From the NCBI RefSeq assembly GCF_024127895.1, contig NZ_JAMYBK010000001.1:62001-126000 (forward strand): a stretch of DNA of 64,000 bases, read 5' to 3'. The first letter of the stretch is position 1; each line of letters opens with the position of its first letter. Source of the stretch: Pseudomonas guariconensis. Lineage in GTDB: Bacteria; Pseudomonadota; Gammaproteobacteria; Pseudomonadales; Pseudomonadaceae. Shown here one piece after another: positions 34,793-43,245 of this stretch. Under the pieces are notes generated by a model. It was not told the origin of the DNA. It saw nothing but the letters and a program-made list of their open reading frames with translations, and did not search any database. Position numbers and translations under genes: made by a program.

Positions 34793-34820
34793 AAAACCCC
34801 GGCCTTGTGCCGGGGTTTTT
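34793..34820 (+). terminator. Terminator of the cyo operon
   Basis: AAAACCCCGGC, a short loop, GCCGGGGTTTTT: an 11-bp GC-rich stem with a T-run 18 bases after the cyoE stop. Confidence 0.92.
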
Positions 34821-35027
34821 CATTTTGTGCTGCTTGTGCCGGCCCCTTTCGCGGGCAAGTTCGAACACCGCAGATCTAATGGATTCAATAAATTCGTCTG
34901 AAAAACTCTAGGCGGACAAGAAAAATCCCTTTACAGAAATTCTCTTTCGGGATTATCTTCCGAATCGGCCACCGCAGTGGCCAACGTCGCTCGGACGGTT
35001 CCGGGCGCTTACGTCTTCGAGGAAAGC

Positions 35028-36236
35028 ATGGCCGACCAAGGTTCGCCGCGCCGTTTCGCGCGCATCGATCGTCTCCCCCCCTACGTCTTCAATATCACCG
35101 CCGAGCTCAAGATGGCTGCCCGCCGCCGTGGCGAGGACATCATCGACCTGAGCATGGGCAACCCCGACGGTGCCACGCCGCCTCATATCGTCGAGAAGCT
35201 GGTGCAGGTCGCCCAGCGTGACGACACCCACGGCTATTCCACGTCCCGCGGCATCCCACGCCTGCGCCGGGCCATCTCGCGCTGGTACCAGGAGCGCTAC
35301 CAGGTGCAGATCGACCCGGAAAGCGAAGCCATCGTCACCATCGGCTCGAAGGAGGGCCTGGCCCACCTGATGCTGGGCACCCTCGATCACGGCGACACGG
35401 TGCTGGTGCCCAACCCCAGCTACCCGATCCACATCTACGGCGCGGTGATCGCCGGTGCCCAGGTGCGTTCGGTGCCGTTGGTGCCGGGCGTGGACTTCTT
35501 CAATGAGCTGGAGCGGGCGATCCGCGAGTCGATCCCCAAGCCGAAGATGATGATCCTGGGCTTCCCGTCCAACCCCACCGCGCAGTGCGTCGAGCTCGAC
35601 TTCTTCGAGCGTGTGGTGGCCCTGGCCAAGCAGTACGACGTGCTGGTGGTCCATGACCTGGCCTATGCCGACATCGTCTACGACGGCTGGAAGGCCCCCT
35701 CGATCATGCAGGTGCCGGGCGCCAAGGACATCGCGGTGGAATTCTTCACCCTGTCCAAGAGCTACAACATGGCCGGCTGGCGCATCGGTTTCATGGTCGG
35801 CAACCCGGAGCTGGTCAGCGCCCTGGCGCGGATCAAGAGCTACCACGACTATGGCACCTTCACCCCCTTGCAGGTAGCAGCCATCGCTGCGCTGGAAGGC
35901 GACCAGCAGTGCGTGCGCGATATCGCCGAGCAGTACCGCCAGCGCCGCAACCTGCTGGTCAAGGGCCTGCACGAGCTGGGCTGGATGGTCGAGAACCCCA
36001 AGGCGTCGATGTACGTCTGGGCGAAGATCCCGCAAGCCTACGCGCACATGGGCTCGCTGGAGTTCTCCAAGAAGCTGCTGGCCGAGGCCAAGGTCTGCGT
36101 CTCGCCGGGTATCGGTTTCGGTGACTATGGCGACGATCATGTGCGCTTTGCCCTGATCGAGAACCAGGACCGCATTCGCCAGGCGATCCGTGGGATTCGC
36201 CAGATGTTCCGGGCCGACGGCTTGGCTCGCAAGTAA
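35028..36236 (+). CDS. alaC: AlaC-type alanine aminotransferase
   Basis: A 402-aa PLP-dependent class I/II aminotransferase. It shows YSTSRGIPRLRRAISRWYQ, the cofactor-contact region SNPTAQCVE, and K244 in TLSKSYNMAGWRIGF as the Schiff-base lysine. The sequence fits AlaC/YfdZ, which forms alanine from pyruvate and glutamate. The ATG at 35028 was chosen because GAGGAAAGC precedes it and MADQGSPRRFARIDRLPPYV is the usual beginning; an in-frame start at 34977 is unlikely. It is monocistronic, with a stem-loop after the stop. Confidence 0.88.
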   Translation: MADQGSPRRFARIDRLPPYVFNITAELKMAARRRGEDIIDLSMGNPDGATPPHIVEKLVQVAQRDDTHGYSTSRGIPRLRRAISRWYQERYQVQIDPESEAIVTIGSKEGLAHLMLGTLDHGDTVLVPNPSYPIHIYGAVIAGAQVRSVPLVPGVDFFNELERAIRESIPKPKMMILGFPSNPTAQCVELDFFERVVALAKQYDVLVVHDLAYADIVYDGWKAPSIMQVPGAKDIAVEFFTLSKSYNMAGWRIGFMVGNPELVSALARIKSYHDYGTFTPLQVAAIAALEGDQQCVRDIAEQYRQRRNLLVKGLHELGWMVENPKASMYVWAKIPQAYAHMGSLEFSKKLLAEAKVCVSPGIGFGDYGDDHVRFALIENQDRIRQAIRGIRQMFRADGLARK

Positions 36237-36255
36237 GCGACAAGCTCGTAGCTTC

Positions 36256-36299
36256 AAGCCGCAAGCAGGCCCGTGTGAAGGCGGCCTCTTGCGGCTTTT
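36256..36299 (+). terminator. Stem-loop terminator after alaC, part of a dispersed repeat
   Basis: AAGCCGCAAG and CTTGCGGCTT form a perfect 10-bp stem followed by TTTT. The surrounding sequence (CTCGTAGCTTCAAGCCGC, and CTTGCAGCTTGCCGCTTGAA further on) is related to repeats near 10370 and 40675. The remaining gap to 36468 shows nothing else. Confidence 0.65.
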
Positions 36300-36468
36300 C
36301 AGTTCATGCGGGGTAGGAGGCCGACGCGATTCGTCTTGCAGCTTGCCGCTTGAAGCTGATAAATGGCGAGATTTTTTGCAATCCCCCTCTTCTCAACCCC
36401 CCCATCCTTGGATTAAAAATGGCGCGCGGGCAGCGCCCCGATAACAACAACCTTCCCTCCGTGTCATC

Positions 36469-36855
36469 ATGTCCGAATACAACCCTTGCCTTGACTGCGG
36501 CGCTTGCTGCGGGTACTTCCGTGTGTCCTTCTTCTGGGGCGAATGCCAATCCGCGGGCGGTCTGGTGCCCGATGACCTGGTGGTGCAGATCAACCCGACC
36601 CGGGTCGCCATGATCGGCACCGATGCCAAGCCCTGCCGTTGCATCGGCCTGGATGGGGAGATCGGCAAGCAGGTCGCCTGTACGCTCTATGCCAACCGTT
36701 CGACCCCTTGCCGTGAATTCGAGGCGTCCTGGGCCCATGGCGTGCACAACCCCAGTTGCGATGCCGCCCGGGCCCACTATGGGCTGGCGCCGTTGACTCC
36801 GCCGGAAGCCAACGAGCCGCATTGGCCGGATGATGACGGGGCGGCGGTGGCCTGA
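36469..36855 (+). CDS. YkgJ family cysteine-cluster protein
   Basis: A 128-aa protein starting with NPCLDCGACCGYFRV, the CxxCxxCC cluster of the YkgJ family, with later cysteines (KPCRCIGLDG, VACTLYANRSTPCREF). It probably binds zinc or an iron-sulfur cluster; the function is not established. It is much shorter than the other family member at 23258-23992. The Shine-Dalgarno is weak. It is followed by a BIME-like repeat. Confidence 0.85.
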   Translation: MSEYNPCLDCGACCGYFRVSFFWGECQSAGGLVPDDLVVQINPTRVAMIGTDAKPCRCIGLDGEIGKQVACTLYANRSTPCREFEASWAHGVHNPSCDAARAHYGLAPLTPPEANEPHWPDDDGAAVA

Positions 36856-36871
36856 GCTGTCTGCTGCGCAT

Positions 36872-37001
36872 TGGGGCTGCTGTGCAGCCCATCGCCGGCA
36901 AGCCGGCTCCCACAGGAGGTCTGTGGTGCTCCACATATCGTGTGTCATGCAGAAGACCCTGTGGGAGCCGGCTTGCCGGCGATAGGGCGCGAAGCTGCCC
37001 C
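36872..37001. repeat. Paired inverted REP element (BIME-like), copy 2
   Basis: About 130 bp that match the copy at 28321-28450 base for base except for a handful of substitutions, including the non-REP spacer (GTCTGTGGTGCTCCACATAT...). The two REP arms here pair perfectly (CGCCGGCAAGCCGGCTCCCA against its complement). It sits between the YkgJ gene and the GNAT gene. Confidence 0.8.
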
Positions 37002-37089
37002 AAATGGCAAACAGGCCGACTCCACTACTGCCTTGTCTCCCCGCTGACGCTAGACTGTCATCTTCTTCGCAATGGACAGGAGTCCCGGC

Positions 37090-37653
37090 GTGACCCCACC
37101 CCGCAGTTTCCCCAGCGACCTGTGCCTCGATAGCCCACGGCTGCAGCTGCGCCCCATGCGTCATGGCGACGCTCCTCGATGGCTGGCGATCATGGCCGAT
37201 CCAGAGGTCATGCGTTACTGGCACCACGCGCCCTGGCACGACTTGGCCGAGGCCGAGAGCGCCCTGGCTGCCGATCGCGAGGCCTATGCCAGCGGCCAGA
37301 TGCTCAAGCTGGGCATGTACCGCCGCGACAACGGCGAGCTGATCGGCATGGTCCAGTTGTTCAACATCGACGAAGCGTCTCGCCGCGGCGAGATCGGCTA
37401 CTGCCTGGCCAGCGCCGTGCAAGGCCGTGGCTACATGGACGAGGCGCTGACCTGCTTCATCGACTACCTGGCCCATACCCTGCACATGCGCCGCCTGGAA
37501 GCGGAGATCGACCCGCGCAACACCGGCTCGGCACGTACCCTGGAGCGCCAGGGCTTCGTCCTCGAGGGCACCTTGCGGGCGCGCTGGTGCGTGGCAGGCG
37601 AGTTCACCGACTCGGGCATCTACGGCTTGCTGCTGGAGCCGCCTGTCGCATGA
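37090..37653 (+). CDS. GNAT acetyltransferase, RimJ/RimL type
   Basis: A 187-aa GNAT-fold N-acetyltransferase. It has the N-terminal segment LDSPRLQLRPMRHGD, the acetyl-CoA loop in SAVQGRGYMDEAL and the C-terminal NTGSARTLERQGFVLEG typical of the RimJ/RimL subgroup. The acceptor is unknown. The start is GTG at 37090 because ACAGGAG lies 7 bases upstream. A membrane-protein gene begins 7 bases after the stop, suggesting an operon. Confidence 0.88.
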   Translation: MTPPRSFPSDLCLDSPRLQLRPMRHGDAPRWLAIMADPEVMRYWHHAPWHDLAEAESALAADREAYASGQMLKLGMYRRDNGELIGMVQLFNIDEASRRGEIGYCLASAVQGRGYMDEALTCFIDYLAHTLHMRRLEAEIDPRNTGSARTLERQGFVLEGTLRARWCVAGEFTDSGIYGLLLEPPVA

Positions 37654-37660
37654 GGCCTGG

Positions 37661-38245
37661 GTGCTGTATGGTCAGGGGCCTGCCCAGAGCCGATGGAGCA
37701 CGCGGTTGCCTGCCTACTACCTGACCTTCAGCCTGCTGCTGTACCTGCTCGCCTTGTGCTTCGATGGCGTCCTGACGGGGGCCGGGCGGCACATGCCAGC
37801 GTTGCAGATGCTGCTGTATGGCCCATGGGGCGTGCCCTTCGGCTTGTACCAGTGGTTCGCCAACCCCTTGCTGGCGGTGGCGATCCTGGCGCACCGGCGC
37901 TTTCGTCGGCTGGCGCTGCTGCTCGGCTTGGGAGCCTTGTACCTGGCTGCGAGCAGCTTCGGCATCGAGCGCCTGCCAGACAACCAGAGCTATGCCTTCC
38001 AGGACGTCACGGGTTTTGGTGCCGGTTTCTACCTGTGGTTGCTGGCCATCCTGCTGTTTTGCGTGGGCCAGGCCTGGTGGTGCTGGAAGGCGCGCAGTGC
38101 CAATGACATGCCTGACTGGCACTGGCTCGATGTGGCGCTGATCGCCGCGCTTGGCGTGACGCTGTATGCCGGGGCCCAGATGCCTTCGCTGCAGTTCGAT
38201 GTGGACAAGGTGCTGATGCCGCCGGAGCAGCCGCAGTCGTTTTGA
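37661..38245 (+). CDS. Hypothetical inner-membrane protein
   Basis: Up to 194 aa, with four to five predicted membrane helices (YYLTFSLLLYLLALCF, GPWGVPFGLYQWFANPLLAVAIL, RRLALLLGLGALYLAA, GAGFYLWLLAILLFCVG, VALIAALGVTLYAG). The family is not recognised. The GTG at 37661 is the longest start; a TTG at 37706 with TGGAGC upstream would begin just before the first helix and is an alternative. It lies 7 bases downstream of a GNAT gene, with REP-like DNA after it. Confidence 0.65.
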   Translation: MLYGQGPAQSRWSTRLPAYYLTFSLLLYLLALCFDGVLTGAGRHMPALQMLLYGPWGVPFGLYQWFANPLLAVAILAHRRFRRLALLLGLGALYLAASSFGIERLPDNQSYAFQDVTGFGAGFYLWLLAILLFCVGQAWWCWKARSANDMPDWHWLDVALIAALGVTLYAGAQMPSLQFDVDKVLMPPEQPQSF

Positions 38246-38438
38246 AAAGTGGTCGTGTGGTGTCAGCAAGAGGCGTTCGAGGCGCTCCGGCAAGCCCGTT
38301 GGCTTGGCGAAGGCTGGGGCCGCTTCGCAGCCCTTTCGCGACATCAAGGCCGCTCCAGGAGCCTGCAGATCGCATCATTGGTGATCGAAGCGGCCTTGTC
38401 GGGGCGCCGAGGCGCCGCGAATGGGCTGCAAAGCAGCC
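38246..38438. repeat. REP-like intergenic sequence
   Basis: The gap between the membrane-protein gene and selU holds AAGGCCGCTCC with an inverted partner GCGGCCTT, and ends with GGGCTGCAAAGCAGCCC (38423-38439), a palindrome of the family seen in five other places. It separates convergent genes. I see no gene in it. Confidence 0.5.
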
Positions 38439-39557
38439 CTAGGGGGCTACGCGAGGTTCGCGCCGAGCCCTGGCCTTGAGGTATTCCCGCACTTCCACGC
38501 CATCCCCGGCGAACTCGATACGGCTGGCCTTGGCTTCGCGCTGGTAGGCATACATCGGGTCGTAGTACTCGTTGAGCAACCCTTCGATCCAACCCCGGTG
38601 CAGGCTCACATCGCCGCTGCGCAGTTGCTCGTCCAGCGCTTGCCCCAACAGGGCCGACAGGCGCTGGAAGCGCTCGCCGCCCAGGCGCTTGTGGATATTG
38701 GCCATGCTCTGCAGCATCCGCTCGGCGAACAGCCGGCGACCGTTCTCTTCGCCATGCAGGGCGACGAACTCGGCGCAGAGGTTGATCACGTAATCGCGCA
38801 GGATGCGCTCCACGCGATTAGCGAAGCTGTCTTCCAGCCACACCAGCGGGTACTGTTGCATGCCCTGGTACAGCTCCAGCGGCACCGAGCAGCTACCGAC
38901 GATACGCCCTTCGTCTTCGAGCACGAACTGTTGCATGCCCTTGGCGCGCTTCTTCAGCACGTCGATGGCCAGGCGGTTTTCGAAATCGATCTGCGCCGGT
39001 TGTGCGGTGGCGCGCTTGCCGAAACTGGAACCACGGTGGTTGGCGTGGCCTTCCAGGTCGAGCACGTTGTCCAGCTGGTGCAGCACGTCGGTCTTGCCGG
39101 TGCCGGTGAGGCCGCCCACCAGCACGAAATCGCACTGCTCGACCGCCTGCTGGGTGGTCTCCAGCAGGAAGGTCCGCATGGCCTTGTAGCCGCCCTTGAC
39201 CTTGGGGTACTGGATACCGGCTTCATCCTTCAGCCAGCCCTGGACGATCTGCGAGCGCAGGCCGCCGCGCAAGCAGTACAGGTAGCCGTGCGGATGGGCC
39301 TGGGCGAACGTGGCCCAGGCTTCCAGGCGCTGCTGCTTGGTGGCGCCGTTGACCAACTGGTGGCCCAGGGCGATGGCGGCGGCCTGGCCGTGCTGCTTGT
39401 AGCAGGTGCCGACCTTCTGCCGTTCCTGGTCGTTCATCAGCGGCAGGTTGACGGCGCCGGGGAAGGCGCCTTTGGCGAATTCGACCGGTGCGCGCATGTC
39501 CATCATCGGCACATCGTCGAGGAACAACTGGCGGTAATCGGTGCAGTCGTGGCGCAT
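38439..39557 (-). CDS. selU: tRNA 2-selenouridine synthase
   Basis: A 372-aa protein (MnmH/SelU) that replaces sulfur with selenium at the wobble 2-thiouridine of tRNAs, via a geranylated intermediate. An N-terminal rhodanese domain has the cysteine C95 in [12 protein letters not shown], followed by a P-loop (148-156, GLTGTGKTD) and a C-terminal region. The ATG at 39557 overlaps the selD stop by one base (TGATG); the upstream open frame is a selD shadow. The coupling fits, as SelD makes its selenophosphate substrate. Confidence 0.95.
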   Translation of the reverse strand: MRHDCTDYRQLFLDDVPMMDMRAPVEFAKGAFPGAVNLPLMNDQERQKVGTCYKQHGQAAAIALGHQLVNGATKQQRLEAWATFAQAHPHGYLYCLRGGLRSQIVQGWLKDEAGIQYPKVKGGYKAMRTFLLETTQQAVEQCDFVLVGGLTGTGKTDVLHQLDNVLDLEGHANHRGSSFGKRATAQPAQIDFENRLAIDVLKKRAKGMQQFVLEDEGRIVGSCSVPLELYQGMQQYPLVWLEDSFANRVERILRDYVINLCAEFVALHGEENGRRLFAERMLQSMANIHKRLGGERFQRLSALLGQALDEQLRSGDVSLHRGWIEGLLNEYYDPMYAYQREAKASRIEFAGDGVEVREYLKARARREPRVAP

Positions 39558-40591
39558 CAGAACACCTCGACCGCGTGGCTCTGTCGCTCGACCAGCTCGC
39601 CGATCGGCGACAGCGACAGGCCCAGTTCGGCGGCCACGGCGAGGAACTCGGCTTCGCCTTCGGGGCTCACGGCCACCAGCAGGCCACCGCTGGTCTGCGG
39701 GTCGCACAGCAGGTGTTTCTGGTCGTCGTTCAGGGCGCCGATCCGGTGGCCGTAGCTGTCGAAGTTGCGCAAGGTGCCGCCGGGGATGCAGCCCTCGGCC
39801 AGGTAGTGCTCGACGCTGGGCAGGCGCGGCACGGCATCGAACTGCAGCCGCGCGGTCAGGCCGCTGCCATCGGCCACTTCGACCAGATGCCCGAGCAAGC
39901 CAAAACCGGTCACGTCGGTCATGGCCTTGACCCCATCGAGCTTGCCGAAGCGGCTGCCAGGGGTATTGAGGGTGCACATCCAGTCGCGGGCCAGCCCTTG
40001 GTCCTGCTCACGCAGCTTGGACTTCTTCTCGGCCGTGGTGAGGATGCCGATGCCCAGCGGCTTGGTCAGGTACAGGCGGCAGCCCTGGGTGGCGGTATCG
40101 TTGCGCTTGAGGTCGCGTTTGCCGACCACGCCGGTGACGGCCAGGCCGAAGATCGGTTCGGGCGCATCGATGGAGTGGCCGCCAGCCAAGGGGATACCCG
40201 CTGCGGCGCACACGGCGCGGCCGCCGCGGATCACTTCGCGGGCCACTTCCGGCGGCAGCAGGTTGACCGGCCAGCCGAGGATGGCGATGGCCATCAGCGG
40301 GTCGCCGCCCATGGCGTAGATGTCGCTGATGGCGTTGGTGGCGGCGATACGGCCGAAATCGTACGGGTCGTCGACGATGGGCATGAAGAAGTCGGTGGTC
40401 GAGACCACGCCGCGCTCGTCGTCCAGCGCATACACTGCGGCGTCGTCGCGCGAAGCGTTGCCCACCCAGAGCTTCGGGTCCAGGGCTTGGGCACCGCTCT
40501 CGGCGAGGATCACATCCAGCACCTTCGGAGAGATCTTGCAGCCACAGCCGGCGCCGTGGCTGTACTGGGTCAGGCGAATCGGCTCGCTCAT
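39557..40591 (-). CDS. selD: Selenide, water dikinase
   Basis: A 344-aa enzyme that makes selenophosphate from selenide and ATP. The N-terminal HGAGCGCK holds the catalytic cysteine C16 (cysteine, not selenocysteine) and K19, followed by DDAAVY and [17 protein letters not shown] metal/ATP-site segments. AGAGG lies 6 bases before the ATG. It is the first gene of selD-selU and divergent from a PhnD-like binding protein. Apart from selU, no selenoprotein gene or selA/selB is visible here. Confidence 0.96.
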   Translation of the reverse strand: MSEPIRLTQYSHGAGCGCKISPKVLDVILAESGAQALDPKLWVGNASRDDAAVYALDDERGVVSTTDFFMPIVDDPYDFGRIAATNAISDIYAMGGDPLMAIAILGWPVNLLPPEVAREVIRGGRAVCAAAGIPLAGGHSIDAPEPIFGLAVTGVVGKRDLKRNDTATQGCRLYLTKPLGIGILTTAEKKSKLREQDQGLARDWMCTLNTPGSRFGKLDGVKAMTDVTGFGLLGHLVEVADGSGLTARLQFDAVPRLPSVEHYLAEGCIPGGTLRNFDSYGHRIGALNDDQKHLLCDPQTSGGLLVAVSPEGEAEFLAVAAELGLSLSPIGELVERQSHAVEVF

Positions 40592-40778
40592 ACGCACCTC
40601 TGATTTTCGTGATGCGCGATTGTAGCAAAGCTGGCCTTTGCGCCAGCGCCTCTTATAATCCCCTCCATCCAGCGGCAAGCTTCAAGCAGCCAGTGCACCG
40701 ATTTGCTCTTTCTTGCAGCTCGTAGTTTCTTTGGCAGCTCGCCGCTGATCTTCCCCGCTATTGAACCGGAGAACCCCC

Positions 40779-41633
40779 ATGCTCAAACGTCCCCTGGCGC
40801 TTGCCGCCGGCCTCGCGCTGTCCTGCTGTGCCGTCATCGCCCAGGCTGCTGAAACCTTGCGGGTGAGCGCCATCCCCGACGAGGCGCCGACCGAACTGCT
40901 GCGCAAGTTCAAGCCGTTGGGCGAGTACCTGGAGAAGCAACTGGGCATGGACGTGAAGTTCGTGCCGGTGGCGGACTACCCCGCGGTGGTCGAGTCGCTG
41001 GCGAGCGACAAGCTGGACCTGGCCTGGCTGGGCGGCTTCACCTTCGTCCAGGTGCACCTGAAGGACCCGGCCGCGACGCCGTTGGTGCAGCGTGAGCAGG
41101 ATGCCCAGTTCACCAGCAAGTTCATCACCGCCAACCCGGACGTGCACAGCCTGGCCGACCTCAAGGGCAAGACCTTCGCCTTCGGTTCGATCTCGTCGAC
41201 CTCCGGCAGCCTGATGCCACGTTACTTCATGCTCAAGAACGACAACATCAAGCCCGAGGGCTATTTCAGCCGCATCGCCTACTCCGGCGCCCATGACGCC
41301 ACTGCTGCCTGGGTCCAGGCCGGCAAGGTCGACGCCGGCGTGCTCAACGCCAGCGTGTGGGACAAGCTGGTCGCCTCGGGCAAGGTCGATACCAGCAAGG
41401 TGAAGGTGTTCGCCACCACGCCGACCTACTACGACTACAACTGGACCGTGCGCGGCAAGATGGACCCGGCCCTGAAAGAGAAGATCAAGCAGGCCTTCCT
41501 CGCCCTCGACCCGGCCAACCCGGAGCACAAGGCGATCCTCGACCTGCAGGCCGCCAGCCGCTTCATCGAGACCAAGCCTGAGAACTACGTGGGCACCGAG
41601 CAAGCCGCACGCGAGGCCGGCCTGCTCAAGTGA
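40779..41633 (+). CDS. PhnD-like ABC transporter substrate-binding protein
   Basis: A 284-aa periplasmic protein with a signal peptide (cleavage near AQAAETLR, residue 25). A PhnD-family fold is indicated by AIPDEAPTELLRKFKPLGEY, DLAWLGGFTFVQVH and SISSTSGSLMPRYF. The family binds phosphonates, phosphite or related oxyanions; the substrate here is unknown. CCGGAGAACC precedes the ATG. It is the first of four overlapping genes. No phosphonate-degrading genes are nearby, and the divergent neighbour is selD. Confidence 0.87.
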   Translation: MLKRPLALAAGLALSCCAVIAQAAETLRVSAIPDEAPTELLRKFKPLGEYLEKQLGMDVKFVPVADYPAVVESLASDKLDLAWLGGFTFVQVHLKDPAATPLVQREQDAQFTSKFITANPDVHSLADLKGKTFAFGSISSTSGSLMPRYFMLKNDNIKPEGYFSRIAYSGAHDATAAWVQAGKVDAGVLNASVWDKLVASGKVDTSKVKVFATTPTYYDYNWTVRGKMDPALKEKIKQAFLALDPANPEHKAILDLQAASRFIETKPENYVGTEQAAREAGLLK

Positions 41634-42424
41634 CTATCCATCTGCACGGCGCAGGCCTGCGCCATGGCCAGGTCCGCGCCCTCGAAGCGGTGGACCTGCG
41701 CATCGACAAGGGCGAGCGGGTGGCGATCATCGGCCCGTCCGGGGCCGGCAAGTCCAGCCTGCTGCACCTGATCGCCACCGCCGTACGGCCCAGCGCGGGG
41801 CGCTTGGAGCTGCTCGACGAGCAGCCCTGGGCACTGTCGTCCGGGGCCCGCCAGCGCTTGCGCGCGCGGGTTGGCCTGGTGCACCAGGCACCGCCGCTAC
41901 CGCCGCGCCAGCGGGTGGTCACCGCCGTGCTGGCCGGGCGCCTGGGGCAGTGGGGAACGTTGCGCGGCTTGCTCAACCTGATCTATCCCAGCGATGTGCC
42001 GGGTGCGCGCCAGGCGCTTGCCGAGCTGGGCCTGGCCGACAAACTGTTCGTCCAGTGCGGGCAGTTGTCCGGTGGCCAGTTGCAACGGGTGGGCATCGCC
42101 CGGGCGCTGTATCAGCGCCCCGACGTGCTGTTGGCCGACGAACCGGTCTCGGCCATGGACCCGGTGCTGGCCGAGCACAGCCTGGCGCTGCTCAACCGCC
42201 ATGCCCGTGAGCACGGCGTGACCCTGGTGGCCAGCCTGCATGCGGTGGAACTGGCGCTGGCGCATTTCCCCCGGGTGGTCGGCATCCGCGATGGCCAGGT
42301 GGTTTTCGACTGCCCGGCCGAGGCCGTTACCGAGAGCCTGCTGGATGCGCTCTACGCCAACGAGCAACTCAGCTCACCGCCTGTGCCGGGGCCGACCTTG
42401 ACGGTGCAGATCCCGCGATGCTGA
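41630..42424 (+). CDS. PhnC-like ABC transporter ATPase
   Basis: A 264-aa ABC ATPase. Walker A is GPSGAGKSS (35-43), the Q-loop is in GLVHQAPPL, the signature is LSGGQLQRVGIARAL, Walker B is VLLADEP, and the H-loop is in ASLHAVELAL. The GTG start overlaps the stop of the binding-protein gene (GTGA). It energises import through the two permeases that follow. Confidence 0.9.
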   Translation: MTIHLHGAGLRHGQVRALEAVDLRIDKGERVAIIGPSGAGKSSLLHLIATAVRPSAGRLELLDEQPWALSSGARQRLRARVGLVHQAPPLPPRQRVVTAVLAGRLGQWGTLRGLLNLIYPSDVPGARQALAELGLADKLFVQCGQLSGGQLQRVGIARALYQRPDVLLADEPVSAMDPVLAEHSLALLNRHAREHGVTLVASLHAVELALAHFPRVVGIRDGQVVFDCPAEAVTESLLDALYANEQLSSPPVPGPTLTVQIPRC

Positions 42425-43245
42425 AGGCCGATGCCCGCGACCCGGCGGCCTTGCCCCGTCTGTTGCTGACCTTGCTGGCCCTGGCCGTGTTGTGGCCAGG
42501 GGTGCAATTGAGCGAATTGAACCCCGGCGTGCTGCTGCAGGAGGAGAACCGGCAGCAGATGGGCAGCTTCGTCGCGGCCTTCTGGCCGCCTGCCCATGAC
42601 CGCGACTTTCTCGCATTGCTGTTCGAGGCCACCTTGCAGACCCTGGCCGTGGCGACCGCCGGCATGGCCCTGGCGCTGCTGCTGGCGGTGCCGACGAGCC
42701 TGCTGGCCAGCCGTGCGCTGTCGCTGGGCGCGGCATCCCGGGGCGGGCGTGCCGGGCCCTGGTCGCGCATCCTGCGCCTGCCGGTACGGGGCCTTCTGGT
42801 GTTCCTGCGCAGCGTGCCGGAGATCGTCTGGGCGCTGTTGTTCGTGCGTGCCGTGGGGCTGGGGCCGACCGCTGGCGTGCTGGCCATCGCCATCACCTAC
42901 AGCGGCATGCTCGGCAAGGTCTATGCGGAGATCTTCGAGTCGGTCGACCAGCGCCCGGTCCATGCCCTGTTGCAGGCGGGCAGCGGCCGGCTGGCGGCCT
43001 TCTTCTACGGTATCCTGCCCAATGCGGCCGCGGAGGTGGTGTCGTACACCGTCTACCGTTGGGAGTGCGCGGTGCGGGCCTCGGTGGTGATGGGGTTCGT
43101 CGGTGCGGGCGGGCTGGGGCAGCAGATCGACCTGTCCATGCGTATGTTCGCCGGGGCCGAAGTGGCGAGCATGCTGCTGGCGTTCCTGGTGCTGGTGATG
43201 CTCGCCGACCTGCTCAGCCGCATCCTGCGTGGGAGGTTGGCGTGA
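42418..43245 (+). CDS. PhnE-like ABC transporter permease 1
   Basis: A 275-aa inner-membrane permease with about six helices. The EAA-type cytoplasmic loop (SVDQRPVHALLQAGSGRLAA) contacts the ATPase, and GFVGAGGLGQQI is the typical PhnE tail. The ATG overlaps the end of the ATPase gene, and its own stop overlaps the next start (GTGA). Confidence 0.9.
   Translation: MLKADARDPAALPRLLLTLLALAVLWPGVQLSELNPGVLLQEENRQQMGSFVAAFWPPAHDRDFLALLFEATLQTLAVATAGMALALLLAVPTSLLASRALSLGAASRGGRAGPWSRILRLPVRGLLVFLRSVPEIVWALLFVRAVGLGPTAGVLAIAITYSGMLGKVYAEIFESVDQRPVHALLQAGSGRLAAFFYGILPNAAAEVVSYTVYRWECAVRASVVMGFVGAGGLGQQIDLSMRMFAGAEVASMLLAFLVLVMLADLLSRILRGRLA

Noticed and set aside
42352..42963. Minus-strand frames opposite the first Phn-type permease
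   Set aside because: They are Gln/Arg-rich shadows of a clear membrane protein; the four transporter genes overlap in order on the plus strand.
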